DNA of 64,000 nt, from positions 17,377,637-17,441,636 of the forward strand of contig CM066914.1 of NCBI GenBank assembly GCA_033964015.1. Direction: 5' to 3'. Origin of the DNA: Scolanthus callimorphus (lineage: Eukaryota > Cnidaria > Anthozoa > Actiniaria > Edwardsiidae). The notes beneath the pieces are model-generated. The model saw only the letters and a program-made list of their open reading frames with translations. It made no database searches and had not been told where the DNA came from. Below are positions 14,001 to 23,500 of this stretch, piece by piece; the first letter of the stretch is position 1, and each line of letters begins with the position of its first letter. Position numbers and translations under genes: made by a program.

Positions 14001-15778
14001 TTGGTAGACATACCTTAATTTCTCCATTCCGTGATCAGAGCAAAATATGGGTCGATGTAGTAGATCTTCTGGGTGAGGGTTGGACCGTAATTCATCTATA
14101 GACACCACCTACAGGGAACACACAACAAATGACGAATTGCTTTGAAAACATCTATTGCACATACTTGCGAGTTATTGCGAAAGGCCGAATGAATCACAGA
14201 AACACAGAGTTCTGATTGGTGTAAGTGATCACAGAGATTTGATTTGTGTAAGTGACACCAATTCTCAATAAAACCTCCAGGAGTGATTACAAAGTGATCG
14301 CAAATTACTCATACGCATATAAAATCCGCTCTATCGGCTCTATCGACTGCAATCCATAGAAAACGGATCTCGACGCGACGTAATAATGTTCACGTCAAAG
14401 GTGTAATAGAGCAGATTTCGTATGAGTGTGCCGGCGCGGCACGGTCGCGGCGGCAAGGAACTGGCCGAATGAAATCGCGTAGTCGCAACTTTGTCGCGGC
14501 ACCTTTCACAGTCATACGAAATCTGCTCTATCCCGATGAACATTGACCAACATTGTTAGTTCATTTTCACGACGATTGAATTTTTCATTTTTTTTTTTTG
14601 GTCTTTACTAACATACACTCGAAGACAATTCGAGTAGAAATATAGTCACGACTGTTACTAAGATCGAGGAATAACAGTCTAACAAGTTTTGCACTGTGTG
14701 ATTTGGTGAGCCCATTTCGCATGCATGCGTGCCTTCCTACATACATCGCGCTTATGTTATAAAGGACAAACATTCCAACAAGTCTTACCCTGTGTGATTT
14801 GGTGAGCCTCAAACGCATGTGCGCATTCCTACAATCGTAACACAGGAAGTCCATACACTCGATACACCGCGCGGCGGCCGGGAGTTTCTCTTCACAGCTA
14901 CTGCACAGGATGGGCTTCTGGTCGTGATTGCGAACCGCCGCCACGTCAATCATTGTCGTCACCACGAAATTTGGCGCGAATCCGTTGATACCTCTGTCCT
15001 GATAGAAAAGACGTATCAGGGTTTGAACCAGTGCGTGGCAACTAAAGTTAGTTTTGACCCCAGTTCATTTAAGTTACGGCTGGCCCACGCTCCTCTGTCT
15101 TGGTTTGCTACAAAAGGCGACTTTAAGCAACTTTCGACTCAAGGAAACGTAAGGTGATTCAATTGATATTTCTTTTGTTTAGGATTGTGATTTAAGGTAA
15201 CTTTGGGCGATTTAAGTCGACCGATTTTGTGAAACAGCCAATGCTTTCTATACGGAAAACATCTTATTAGTATGGACCTCTTCGGCTTGGGCGCTTGTTT
15301 TCCCATTTCAGATCACGTGTCATCCATTCGAAAAGTCTTCTTTCTTTTGGAAACGTCTATATTCATACACCCTTCGGCAGAAATTGTTCAAGACTTGACC
15401 CTCCAACTCATGGTCTCACCGTAAATGAAATTTTGCGCCAAAAGACACGTGATTCAAAACCCAACAAGGATTGAAAGTGCTTACATAGTCTAGTAGCCAT
15501 TTGAGCACGTTAATTATAGCCATTGATAATACCTAACAAATTCTACATACCCCAAGGGCTATATCCGAGCGGCACGAAGGACAGGACAGCGTGTGCGAGC
15601 GTGGAGGTACGAGATTTTCCAGGCACCGCTTGCAGAACGTGTGCAGACAGGGTAGAAGGCGAGGGTTGTTATACATCTCGTGGCACAAGGGACAGAAAAG
15701 GTTAACATTGCTACCAGGCATCATAGGAGAATCTGGTGTGGGCCCAAGGTCAAGGTCATCTCGCTGGACCGACGCCAT
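3467..15778 (-). CDS. TRIM-NHL E3 ubiquitin ligase, copy 1 (TRIM71/TRIM2/TRIM3-like), complete 12-exon gene
   Basis: Twelve exons join in phase with GT-AG introns: 15778-15551, 14998-14789, 14108-14014, 13603-13339, 12782-12647, 11862-11589, 10552-10465, 8971-8906, 7927-7496, 6864-6723, 5669-5548, 3778-3467. They total 2370 nt, or 789 residues plus TAG. Domains in order: C3HC4 RING (about 29-69), B-box 1 (108-145), B-box 2 (169-202), coiled coil (about 205-365), filamin/ABP280 repeat (about 370-474), a Met/Gly/Ser-rich linker (478-510), and six NHL blades (512-778). RING, two B-boxes, coiled coil, filamin and six NHL is the TRIM71/LIN-41 arrangement; TRIM2/3 have one B-box. Known family role: RING-dependent ubiquitin transfer, with the NHL propeller often binding RNA or protein. 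The start is the Met followed by ASVQRD; an in-frame ATG 21 codons upstream (15841) is possible but abuts a MITE. An exact orthologue cannot be named without a tree. Confidence 0.93.
3912..5252. mobile_element. MITE family A (GACCAAATCGGC ends), split by the Mutator-like insertion
   Basis: Inverted ends of about 70 bp read GACAAAATTGGCTAACGG at the left and CCGTTAGCCGATTTGGTC at the right, with internal CACCCAATTCA and ATCATGTGATGAT. Other copies are at 13768-13980, 20278-21182, 51446-51650 and 63043-63255. Flanking TA suggests a TA target site. Confidence 0.8.
4022..5148. mobile_element. Mutator-like fold-back element, 1127 bp, copy 1 only
   Basis: The arms 4022-4320 and 4848-5148 are inverted repeats of about 300 bp with few mismatches, and the ends are TAGCCTGAATT and AATTCAGGCTA. 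A perfect 9-bp target duplication TCGTGCACT flanks it (4013-4021 and 5149-5157). Copy 2 (near 51560) has the empty site with one TCGTGCACT. Long terminal repeats and a 9-bp duplication suit a non-autonomous Mutator-type element. No transposase ORF is present. It sits inside an older MITE (3912-5252). Confidence 0.85.
5548..5669 (-). CDS. TRIM-NHL copy 1 exon 11: NHL blade 4
   Basis: This 122-bp exon links phase 1 to phase 0 and supplies the fourth blade: QSFKFGSFGDGNGELSYP, VAVNPQGHIIVSDMHSHRIQ. The acceptor is TTTCATTTCAG and the donor is CAG|GTACAC. Without it the phases of exons 10 and 12 do not match, which supports the call. Confidence 0.9.
6443..6705. mobile_element. MITE with TTAGTCAAATCACACTAG ends, both copies
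   Basis: Terminal inverted repeats at 6443 and 6627 (CTAGTGTGATTTGACTAA), an inner CTACTAGTAG palindrome, and a tail with AATAATTGTTAAATAG. The copy 2 counterpart is 55807-56075. It nearly abuts NHL exon 10. Confidence 0.75.
6723..6864 (-). CDS. TRIM-NHL copy 1 exon 10: NHL blade 3
   Basis: This 142-bp exon is phase 0 in and phase 1 out. It reads IFDRDGMFQHKF, then LAVDENRRIIVADSANRCI. It carries the NHL core (a hydrophobic, D-x-x-RIIVADS-x-N-x-x-I). It lies less than 100 bp from a MITE whose right terminal repeat ends at 6627. Codons 1-4 finish blade 2. Confidence 0.92.
7496..7927 (-). CDS. TRIM-NHL copy 1 exon 9: end of filamin, Met/Gly/Ser linker, NHL blades 1-2
   Basis: This 432-bp exon encodes 144 residues. 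It begins VSVTVRDKHIQGSPFKVNV, the last filamin strand with the diagnostic GSPF. A low-complexity linker of repeated GMSGM units follows (residues 478-510). NHL blade 1 runs from FVKFGRKGSDIGEFN to NHRVQVFNAQG; blade 2 from FMFQFGRKGEGSGQF to ARIQ. The donor is CAG|GTAAAT. Confidence 0.94.
8048..8439. mobile_element. hAT-type MITE, 392 bp, copy 1 only
   Basis: The ends read CGCACATTTCCCTTTCGTAA and, inverted, GCGCATTTCCCTTTCGTAA. The 8-bp target duplication GGCGCCGG lies at 8040-8047 and 8440-8447. Copy 2 (near 57415) has the empty site. The interior holds GTTAGGG-rich sequence (8266-8312). An 8-bp duplication suits the hAT superfamily. Confidence 0.8.
8753..8875. repeat. Degenerate tandem array with CACGTGG units in intron 8
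   Basis: About five units of 22-25 bp with core TTATCACGTGGYATGGATGT; three keep CACGTG exactly. Present in both copies (copy 2: 57705-57820). In copy 1 a small hairpin insertion (CATCCTCGGAGAC and inverse, 8717-8752) precedes it. Confidence 0.65.
8906..8971 (-). CDS. TRIM-NHL copy 1 exon 8: filamin DN-x-NGTY strand
   Basis: This 66-bp exon (22 residues) is phase 0 on both sides. It encodes VEDNRNGTYGVSYTPQSSG and MHK, the signature filamin stretch (D-N-x-NGTY-x-V-x-Y). The acceptor is CCCTCGGCAG and the donor is AAG|GTAAAC. Confidence 0.92.
10465..10552 (-). CDS. TRIM-NHL copy 1 exon 7: filamin repeat, middle strands
   Basis: This 88-bp exon completes the split Arg and reads DHVGNQCTGGGEDVLVDV, then YSADGRTVPAE, ending at the donor GAA|GTAAGG. 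The acceptor is TCTCTAATTGTAG. I placed it because it fits the phase on both sides and supplies the expected filamin text between exons 6 and 8. Confidence 0.87.
10990..11073. repeat. TAA microsatellite at the 3' tail of a retroelement-like segment
   Basis: About 80 bp of (ATA)n with interruptions in copy 1; the counterpart at 59901-59922 is about 20 bp. On the minus strand AATAAACC precedes the array, suggesting a retroposon 3' end. Confidence 0.75.
11589..11862 (-). CDS. TRIM-NHL copy 1 exon 6: end of coiled coil and start of filamin repeat
   Basis: This 274-bp exon is phase 1 in and phase 2 out (ACA CG|GTAACG). Helical sequence (VVKKQLCERLNELI, NQEEVVKAIEGLG) is followed by the first filamin strand, KGKKSKFTVQT. 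That strand joins directly to exon 7, completing a continuous filamin fold across the splice. Confidence 0.9.
11960..12076. mobile_element. MITE family B (AGAGCAGATTTCGTATGA ends), intron 5 of copy 1
   Basis: Terminal inverted repeats AGAGCAGATTTTGTATGA and TCATACGAAATCTGCTC flank a CG-rich core of about 80 bp (GTCGCGGC motifs). The same family is at 14408-14529, 60821-60936 and 63679-63995. Confidence 0.8.
12647..12782 (-). CDS. TRIM-NHL copy 1 exon 5: coiled coil
   Basis: This 136-bp exon is phase 0 in and phase 1 out (ACA G|GTAAAC). It encodes residues 267-311, a charged helix (ILQEREKNMMKEVENVV and onward to ENELKKL). The acceptor is TTGTTCTGCAG. It continues the TRIM coiled coil. Confidence 0.9.
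13148..13232. mobile_element. Small MITE with CACGTG in both arms (copy 1; copy 2 at 62418-62508)
   Basis: TTTTCCATTACAGATCACGT pairs with ACGTGATCTGAAATGGGAGA. Each arm carries an E-box CACGTG. Related ends (CCCATTTCAGATCACGTG) occur at 15301-15320. Confidence 0.6.
13339..13603 (-). CDS. TRIM-NHL copy 1 exon 4: rest of B-box 2 and first coiled coil
   Basis: This 265-bp exon enters after the split Arg codon. It supplies YFCESCDQAICREC and H197/H202, completing B-box 2. A heptad-rich helix follows (residues about 205-266, for example INQLVDKLRRK), the dimerisation coiled coil typical of TRIM proteins. The donor is AAG|GTAATG. Confidence 0.92.
13768..13980. mobile_element. MITE family A in TRIM-NHL intron 3 (copy 1)
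   Basis: Inverted arms of about 80 bp end in ATCGGCTAACGGTG and CACCGTTAGCCGAT. The element is palindromic, with no coding potential. The copy 2 equivalent is at 63043-63255. Confidence 0.8.
14014..14108 (-). CDS. TRIM-NHL copy 1 exon 3: start of B-box type 2
   Basis: This 95-bp exon ends in phase 2 (TTA AG|GTATGT). It encodes the inter-B-box linker and the first ligand pair, CSDH, at residues 169 and 172. It reads VVSIDELRSN then HRPIFCSDHG. Its acceptor is CCCTGTAG. Confidence 0.9.
14408..14529. mobile_element. MITE family B, intron 2 of copy 1 (single)
   Basis: The ends are AGAGCAGATTTCGTATGA and its inverse around a CG-rich core. Copy 2 carries two elements at this position. Confidence 0.8.
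14680..14744 (-). pseudogene. Fossil duplicate of the 3' end of TRIM-NHL exon 2
   Basis: On the minus strand this intronic segment shares TGTAGGAA, then GGCTCACCAAATCACACAG, and ACTTGTT with exon 2 and its donor region (14833-14775). The donor GGGTAAG is changed to GTGCAAA and the frame is broken, so it is not used. Confidence 0.6.
14789..14998 (-). CDS. TRIM-NHL copy 1 exon 2: B-box type 1
   Basis: This exon encodes 70 residues, phase 0 on both sides. The acceptor is TTTTCTATCAG|GAC and the donor is AGG|GTAAGA. Zinc ligands are C108, C111, C121, C124, C129, C132, H136 and H145 of the joined protein (CSSCEEK, RCIECMDFLCYDC, then H). A first B-box separates this gene from TRIM2/TRIM3 and favours a TRIM71-like relationship. 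A decayed copy of the exon's 3' end lies in the next intron, at 14680-14744. Confidence 0.92.
15551..15778 (-). CDS. TRIM-NHL copy 1 exon 1: start codon and RING finger
   Basis: This exon encodes 76 residues and ends in phase 0 at the donor GG|GTATGT. A short acidic leader precedes a C3HC4 RING: C29-x2-C32, C44-x-H46-x2-C49-x2-C52 and C66-x2-C69, with the central text LPCLHTFCKRCLE. All eight zinc ligands are present, so E3 activity is plausible. The matching exon of copy 2 lies beyond position 64000. Confidence 0.93.
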
Positions 15779-15839
15779 CTTGTGCTCCTTAGTAAAGAGA
15801 AGATATACAGTATAAGCGTCGCGCCGTTCCAATCCAAAC

Positions 15840-16310
15840 ATTAGCCGTTTTCACGCTAGAGACGGAAAACTCATCTTAGTGTGAAACCGGGACGAGACGG
15901 ATTACAGGAACCAATGGCCGTTTTCACACTAGAGACGGAAAACTCATCTGAGACGAGTTTCTCGTCAGAAAAAGTTCCTGCTTTATGTCAATTCTGCTCA
16001 GAAACACTTGCTTGTTATCTGTCTAAACTTTCTCCTTCAAAAAAATTGTTTTCACGTGATCACAGAAGAACAGGGAACCGTATTCAAGGAGAGAAACTCG
16101 TCTCAGACGGGAAACTCGTCTCTAGTGTGAATACAGCTATTAGCCGTCACACTAGAGACACGAGTTTTTTCGTCCGGACGGAAAACTCATCTTAGTGTGA
16201 AACCGGGACGAGACAGATTTTTGACGGGAAATCGTCAGAATTCATATCAGGCGGAAACTCGTCAGACGAAAAACCCGTCATGACGAGTTTCCGTACGGCT
16301 AATAGAACGT
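15840..16310. mobile_element. Cluster of family C MITEs directly upstream of TRIM-NHL copy 1
   Basis: At least three partial or whole elements share TTCACACTAGAGACGGAAAA, GTGTGAAACCGGGACGAGAC and GACGAGTTTCTCGTC motifs. The cluster starts about 60 bp upstream of the ATG at 15778, so the presumed promoter/5' UTR is made of transposon sequence. Confidence 0.72.
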
Positions 16311-19300
16311 TTTCTATTATAAAGTCTGATGAAGTGGCATCCTTTGAAAAAGGAAAGATTCGACAGAAGAAATACGACGTTTACTACGTTCACGCTGGGC
16401 CTAAGCTAAGGTATCTATAGGCCAGGGTCAATGATGCTTGGTCTGGTATCATAGCTAAGTTAACCCACTCTTCCTCTAGAAACAAACATTCCAAACGATC
16501 TCAGGCGCCTATCAAACGACGCCATGCGGTGAACGGGTCCCTCCTCCAAAGAAACAAAGAAACAAAAAAATGAAAGAAGTCGCGATCGAACGAACGAACG
16601 CTGAGACTTTCAGACCGACAAACAAACAACAACAACAAATTTATTAAGAATCAAGAAAGTTACATTGAGAGCCCTAACCCGCAAATAGTAAGCTGGTCGA
16701 GGCGCGAAGGAATACAGCAGATACAGAAACACAAAAACCCTGCAAGCAATAACCAATCAAACAAACAACAAGAATACTGTATGAAATCGAGTTTGTGGAT
16801 ACAAACAAACAAACAAACAGACGGACAACAAGGAAATTCAGACGTTCATGGTCATTGCATTCATGACAATGATAGTTTAAAATCCTGGATAAGTCAGACC
16901 CAGTTAAAATGTACGAGTTGTATGTGAAACATTGGGCAAGTTTAAGACAACATGGCACCAACAAAGCAAACCCCGAAACCACAAACACGATATGGTGAAA
17001 CTGCAACCTCTTTTTCTTGGTATGTGGTATTTGGTTGAAACAATTATAGCATTGCACCAGGATAGCGGTAACACGCATTCCAACTGAGCAAATAAGAATG
17101 AACGTGCTTTTTTCATTTGAGCAAAAAAGCCTACTGCAATGGCAATTCATTACCATTATAGGAAACCCTGTTTTTATATAACGATAGCTATCGGAAAATA
17201 ATGTTCTAGTCCGCCTCCGTTTGATGTCATCGACCTCTCGGATTCGCTGTTATGTTGCAAGTTGGTCACAGGTCTTTGTACCTGAATTTCCAACGCTCGA
17301 AAACGCGAAGACGCGGACAGTCAGAAAGCCTAAAACGTCACTAAATAATACAGAAGAAAATAGAAAATCACGTTGACCCAAGAACTGGCGGCAAAATCTA
17401 GACAAAAAAAAAATCCAGTGCTATGTTATCGTATTTGTACACAGATTTTCGAAAAATAATTGGACGCATTTTAATCAAGTCAATCAACTTCTTGATCAAA
17501 ATAATTACGTCGAAAGAGATCTTCGTTTTAATTTAAAAAGAGGTCTTCTTTGGCAAATGATCGTTAGTCACGATCTTAATTATGGCTGGATGTTTAATCT
17601 TTGTTAAATAATACCGACATCGTAGACCGCACACCATAAAAAGCTTAATACTTTTCTAGTTCTCCATGTGCCTAATGTTTTCCAAGCAAACGAATACTAA
17701 TGCTACATAGAGAGACACACTGCTAAACAGAAGTAAAATCTTAGCTCTACATACATTAACGTTCATCTAAAATTAATAAGCAACATGTATAGTAATACTA
17801 GAAGACTACTGTAACTACATTCATCGCAAAACCTGAACAATTCCTCTGTATTACGCATGTAAATTCCGCCGAGATAATGATCTTCGCGAAAAACGAAAAT
17901 GAAAACGGGAGCCGTAGTTGAACTAGCTGACTTGGCGCCTTGAAAACGTAAAGGGAATCTAAAACGTGATGTTTTATTTGTGGGAAAAACTGGGTAATCA
18001 CATCACATTTTCGTGCGAATCCTGAGATTGACGCCCTAGACCGCGCCAAAAGATTTTCAATAAAGCAAACTAGATATCTCCGGCATCACGATACTACATC
18101 TTCGGCAAATAATACTGCCATGGAAATTTGGTTGACATCTCGATAGATTTATTCATGTTTCAAGTTTGTTATCAAAATTCACAAGGAAGCTTTCAACAAC
18201 TGTTTCGTTCCAGCGCAGTGGGGAAACAATCCTGTATTTCCTGATTTTCTATTATTGAGTCATAAGCTCAAAGATGAAACATGGAGGGAGATTCAATACC
18301 AACCTTTTTGACGCCTGACGATGTTTCCTTTTTTTTGCCGAAGAGTCCATGTTAAGAGGGTTGATGCCCTTAAATACGCTCTTCTCGCCAGAGTTCGGGA
18401 AAAGCTTGAAACTCATATTTGCATGCCAAATGTCTTGTTTATCAATGATCTCATTTGCAACCTATCAACTTTACAAATGACGAAGATTTTCAAATACTCG
18501 CCTCAAATTTAACTACAGAAAGCATCGTTTCATAACACAGCCTCACAAATTCACATTCCGTCTAGACTTTGGTACTTAGGAAGGCATTCATTATAAAATT
18601 TTCTTAATTCAGCACCATTTATCACAATGTCGAGGGTTTAAAAACAGCGCGAACCGCTGGAAACATTAAGCATTCGAAATTATGTGAGTTTTTATGACCA
18701 CCGTAAAAGATATTAAGATAAAAAGCTTGTTTCAATCCAATTTGGCATAAAAGCCGCAGATACTATTCAATATTTGATGCGCTGGTGACATCTGAACCAA
18801 TGGTGTTACGAGATGAGCTTTTAAACTCGCAAAAAGCTTCTTGAGTTCTCTACAACAATCTCTTGAGCGGCCAAACGTGGATTCAACATTAACATAAACT
18901 CGAAAGCTCACAGCCTTGAAAACGAACGTGACTTCCAGCTGTGATTGAAATGAAACTTCGTACAAATTCACCTGCCTCTAAATTCTGATAGCAATTATCA
19001 TCACATTTGCTCCATTGGGAAATTCCTCCCAAAACATGCAGCGTGACGCTTGCAGGGCGAAATCCTGTTGCAAGTATCATGAGCTATCATTCTACCCGTG
19101 AGTTGGGTCTTGGTTTGTGAATTAGGTACGCATTTTCAGACTCGGTTATTTATGTGATAGTGAGAGGGAGTGGTTAGCAAATGGGAAGACAATGAACACG
19201 AAATAAAACAATATACTTTTTCCGGGCATTTCTAGTTTTCTCTCAATTGATGCGCGATTGGGAAGCATTTGGCTTTTAAAATGTGAACGCAATAAAAACT

Positions 19301-19965
19301 ATACTTTTGTTCAAGGTGTCGATGACATCTTGGTAGGTTGATCTTAAAATATGTAAGTCTCTTAATTTGCATATTTGTATTTATGAATCATAACGTACGC
19401 ATAAATTTGACTTCAACAAATCTCAACCTTTTGCCGACGTGTTGCTGCTAAATGCGCGAGTGCGAGCCAAAGCTTGTGCTACAAAATCCAGCATCTCGTT
19501 CTACAACATTAGCTCGCACAGTAATTCTTCGTCATATGTGGAGCAGTCTCCCCCAGCCCGGCCCTGTTGAGGAGCTCCGGAATTCCAGGGTTGGTGGTCC
19601 TAGAGAAATTTTTACGGTTATAGCCGCGACTGTTTTTTTTTTACGGAAGGAAGGGTATCAACATTGTGACAGCATCCAGTTTCCAGTGACATCCCATATA
19701 ATAAACCAAATGTGACACCTTAAAGTGTTACTCCCAAACAAATGAACCTCTAATCGATATTTTTTAGTACCGTTTGTTATATTAGCAAGAAATAAACGTT
19801 TTTTAAAATTTGTTAGGGAAAGAAAAAAACAGGACCATACTGTACATCCAGACATCTCCCGAGTGCTGAAACATCGTATGGCGACCGTACGGTTCTTACG
19901 TCCACGCCCGGCCACCAGACTTTGCATGAGTAGTGAACAATCCCCATAGTTACCTGTTGCCCCAA
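16311..19965. other. Non-coding stretch, no gene recognised
   Basis: It contains (AAC)n and AAACAAAC simple repeats at 16550-16640 and 16800-16820. The 160-codon minus-strand frame at 16674-17156 is hydrophobic and Cys-rich with no domain and looks fortuitous. Nothing else is supported. Confidence 0.6.
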
Positions 19966-20204
19966 GGTATATACACCTATTTCAATTAACGTTGCTCTGC
20001 AAAACGTAAAACCATGAACCATGCATCATAATGAAGACGCTATTTCTCGTATTTTCTTAGAGTTTGGCAAACCTAAACTAAAACCACCCAATCAGGCACT
20101 TTGTTTACTACTTTGAGACACAATTTGGCGTGAACCGCTTCAAGCATGGTTTATGGCCGTTTTACGTTTTGCAGAGCAACCGTTAATTGCAACAGGTGTA
20201 TAGG
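19966..20204. repeat. Palindromic element, TATACACCT ends
   Basis: TTGCTCTGCAAAACGTAAAA at about 19990 is inverted as TTTTACGTTTTGCAGAGCAA at about 20160, and outer TATACACCT pairs with AGGTGTATA. Probable MITE of about 240 bp. Confidence 0.65.
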
Positions 20205-20277
20205 ACAGAAAGACATCAATGGGATCAATGTGAGACACCTATTACTTAATCTTATTTTTTCCTGTTATCGACAAATA

Positions 20278-21182
20278 GACCAAATCGGCTAACGGTGTTT
20301 ACATCTTGTTGCCACCCAATTCAGATCATAAGGTATGAGTATACCTTTGAGGGGTGTCGCGGGAAAAAAATTCGCATCGCGTCACGATTTACACCACAGC
20401 CGTCGTTCATATATCATTTTAAAGCTAAAAGTTGGTCAATCTGATGAACAATTTTGTTCTCATTATATTGTACATGAACACATCTTTTTTTAGCCCCAAA
20501 GAAAAATGTTCCGACTTTCTTTAAAAGCTCCAGCTTCTTCCAATTAAATACTCAAAATCTATCGCAAAATCTATTCTTTAGAAGGCGATCTAAAAAAAAA
20601 GGTGTGCGGAATTTTTGATTTTCCTTTCAAAACAAATTTTATACTAATTTTTGTGTTAGCATTGCCAAAAATATCGATTTTCAACCTGTTTTACGTGATA
20701 TTTCCGCAAATACGTAAATATCAATAATCCCGCACACCTTTTTTCAGATCGTCCTCTAAGGAATACATTTTGCGGAATTAACTGGAAGTGGCAGGAGCTC
20801 TTCAAAAGCCAAAATTGGTACTTTTCCTGTGAAGCACAAAACGACGAAACATCAATCAAAGTAACGTTCCATAGAAATATACCACTTAGTAAGTAAGGCT
20901 GTTCCATAAGCTTTAAAACGATATTAAATGGCCCTTGTAGTGTAAATAATGACGCGACAGTGATTTTTTTTCGCGAAAAAATGACTCCTTTCGCGCAAAG
21001 GATCATATCTCAGTGAGGGGAGAGAAGAAACAGGTCAAGTAAAAATGGTCTAAGGACTAAGAATTTTCTTTAGTTTATATTATTTATATTTTTTCGGTTT
21101 TATTCCTTTGCCACCCAAAGGAATAATCACATGATCTGAATTGGGTGGCAACAAGATGTAAACACCGTTAGCCGATTGGGTC
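20278..21182. mobile_element. Long fold-back member of MITE family A (905 bp)
   Basis: Its ends match family A (GACCAAATCGGCTAACGG and its inverse), but the interior is about 700 bp longer. The interior is itself partly palindromic: a segment near 20585-20610 (AAGGTGTGCGG) is inverted near 20735-20755 (CCGCACACCTT). No transposase is recognised. It may be a larger ancestor or a composite. Confidence 0.7.
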
Positions 21183-21617
21183 TATTCAGTGATTTTTCTA
21201 TTCCATATTCCATATTCAATTCGGCAATTAATATTATCGTTATAATGACTTTCTTTGGCATGAGCCACGTGGCACGCCTTTTACTGGTAACTTTCTTTTC
21301 ACGCATGCGCACAAACATAACCAAGAAATCTCTGTCTCGACTTGATCAGTTTTAAAGACGTCTGTTTTATATCATTCTATTAAAGTGCATCTTTATCTGT
21401 CTCGATCCTCTTTAGTACCGGCGTCACTTCGGTTGTCTAAAGGTCCAGCTTCATTTGTCATAATTGTATTTGACAATTTCATAGATTGTTACACATATAT
21501 TTGTAAACATTGCCAATTTCCGTCTATAATTATTGTCGTTATTGTTATTGTTTCTTAACTCGCCAAACCTCGCTTATTAAGAATTTATAAAGAAATTAGA
21601 AAAAATATATTTCTAAA

Positions 21618-22000
21618 GGCCATGTCACACGAGGCAATTTTATGCAACTATTTTGTTCGCTGCACGTCTGACATACCGCGGCAAAGCAACAAAATGTTGC
21701 GCTGCGAGTTGCAGAAAAAGTAGATTTGATTTCTACTTTTCACAACATTGCGAGCAAAATTGCTGCGTGTGACATGTCTCTGCAACTCGCAAGGCAATGT
21801 TTTCTTCTTATTAGCCAATCAGTGCACACCATTCATTTCTCGCATGTTGTTGTTACTTGGATAAGCCGCTGTACTTTATAATTTTATCGACGGCGTATTG
21901 CATGTTGCAAAAAATGTTGCGAGTGTGTGACATCCCGGCAACTCACAATGCTTTTCTTTAAATTCGTCATCGTTGCGTTGCGAGTTGCAAGAAAAGTAAA
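21618..22000. mobile_element. MITE with GGCCATGTCACACGAGGCAA end
   Basis: It starts GGCCATGTCACACGAGG and holds inverted GCGTGTGACATG and repeated GCGAGTTGCA motifs. A related fragment lies at 24126-24200 (CATCGTTGCGTTGTACGTTG). The ends resemble Harbinger-type MITEs, but this is not certain. Confidence 0.5.
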
Positions 22001-23440
22001 AACATATTACAATACCTTTGCATAAATACCGCAAAATTTTCGCGTCTGAATACACAATGGGATATCAGGACTAAAGTGTTTAGTGATACCTACTGAAATA
22101 TTCTTGTATTTACATGAAGAAGTGACCCCACAAAGCACCACGGGCTAAAGAACACTAATCACTCAATGCAATCTTTTCCAAAACAGGTGTTTACAGAACT
22201 CGGACATGCTTTCATCACACTTCGGATATTGATGACGTTCTCATGATGCTAAAATAGACACATTTGTTTACGGGTAAAATCTCGATTCTTTAAATACACT
22301 GGGGTCACGAAACCCAGATTTAAACCAAGAGATAAATAATGTGGTTAATGATGCAAATCAATGTGTAATTGTTTGGGATGAGTACAAAGTGTGCGTTGAA
22401 TTAGGTGTGGGAAGGAAGCACTGTTACCAAAAAACAAACGCGCGCAGATTGGATAAAACGAACATAAAATGCACCACATGAGAAGCCGCACCAACATATC
22501 AACACTGGATCGCTTTTCGTTTGATAAATGTAAACATGCTTCTCTTGCTGAATAAACAACTATCGGTATCTTAAGATTAGAATTTCATAATAAATTTAGA
22601 TGCTACCTTTGTCGCGGGCGGTAGACGTTCCTGTTGCAATACAACGACGAAGAAATCTTGGAAATGGCGGCAGTCTACTTCCTCGCGGTACAAATTCATA
22701 CGCGACGAAGCATGGGATTTGATAACAGAGAACAAGGTTCTACGAGAAAACTCAGTCGCGACACACAATCAAATATTATGTCACAAAACAGAACGACGAA
22801 AAATAGAAAACGACTAAAAACCTAATGCCATCAAAAACATCTTGACCGAAATTAGCAAGTCAAAACTTTGATACAAGCCTTGAATATTGACTTGGGAATT
22901 TTTCATTTAATATGAATTGCAGCTTGTTTTCGAGAAAGATAACTTTGTTCCTTTCAGCCAATAGAATGACTTAGTGCAATCCAGGCGATACATTCATTTT
23001 TGTGATTATTATCATCTGATTGGAGTTCATTCGGAATACGGAGCTCTATTAAGAAAACTGTCTACCTATTTAGAGCCCTAGGACACTTTATTTACTCCTC
23101 AACACAGAAATAGAGAAGTTCAAGACCAAATAGAATCGTTTGCCGTGAAATTTTAATGATTTATGTGAAATTAGTTGAAATTTGCATCGAAAAGTGCTTA
23201 AAGAGCTTCTTCTATGAAAGTCTGATATGCGAAATGCTTTATCTTTTGCAGTTAAAGTAGTTATTTGAATAACAAACGACTAGTCACGTGACTACGGACG
23301 TCGTTGTTAGACATAAATGTGAGATGAGGATTAGCTTGTGAGTACACAGCGAGAGAGAGCTTAGACTGTGCGATGATATGAGGATATACGAGTGTAATTA
23401 GTATATATGATATGACAAATAACACGGGAGCTTTTACCTC

Positions 23441-23500
23441 TTGCCGGCTTCCCACACTTCCCACAATGCGCCGCTTCGCCGCCATTTTTGCAACCATCAA
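23441..23500 (-). CDS. Possible first exon with MAAKRR start
   Basis: On the minus strand, ATG in AAAATGGCGGCGAAGCGG context reads MAAKRRIVGSVGSRQE to a donor GAG|GTAAAA. AAAATGGCGGC is a YY1-like start-site motif seen at many animal promoters. No continuing exon was identified. Confidence 0.2.

Larger units (their letters stand above)
1..14534. repeat. Segmental duplicate, copy 1 (partner 46922-64000)
   Basis: The whole stretch aligns colinearly with 46922-64000 with roughly a few percent divergence by eye, apart from discrete insertions. The offset grows from 46921 at the left to 49466 at the right because copy 2 carries more insertions. Both visible limits are window edges. It contains TRIM-NHL exons 3-12 and 3.4 kb of 3' flank. 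Confidence 0.95.

Noticed and set aside
16674..17156. 160-codon minus-strand open frame
   Set aside because: No domain, hydrophobic Cys-rich composition produced by AT-rich repeats, no supporting splice or start context.
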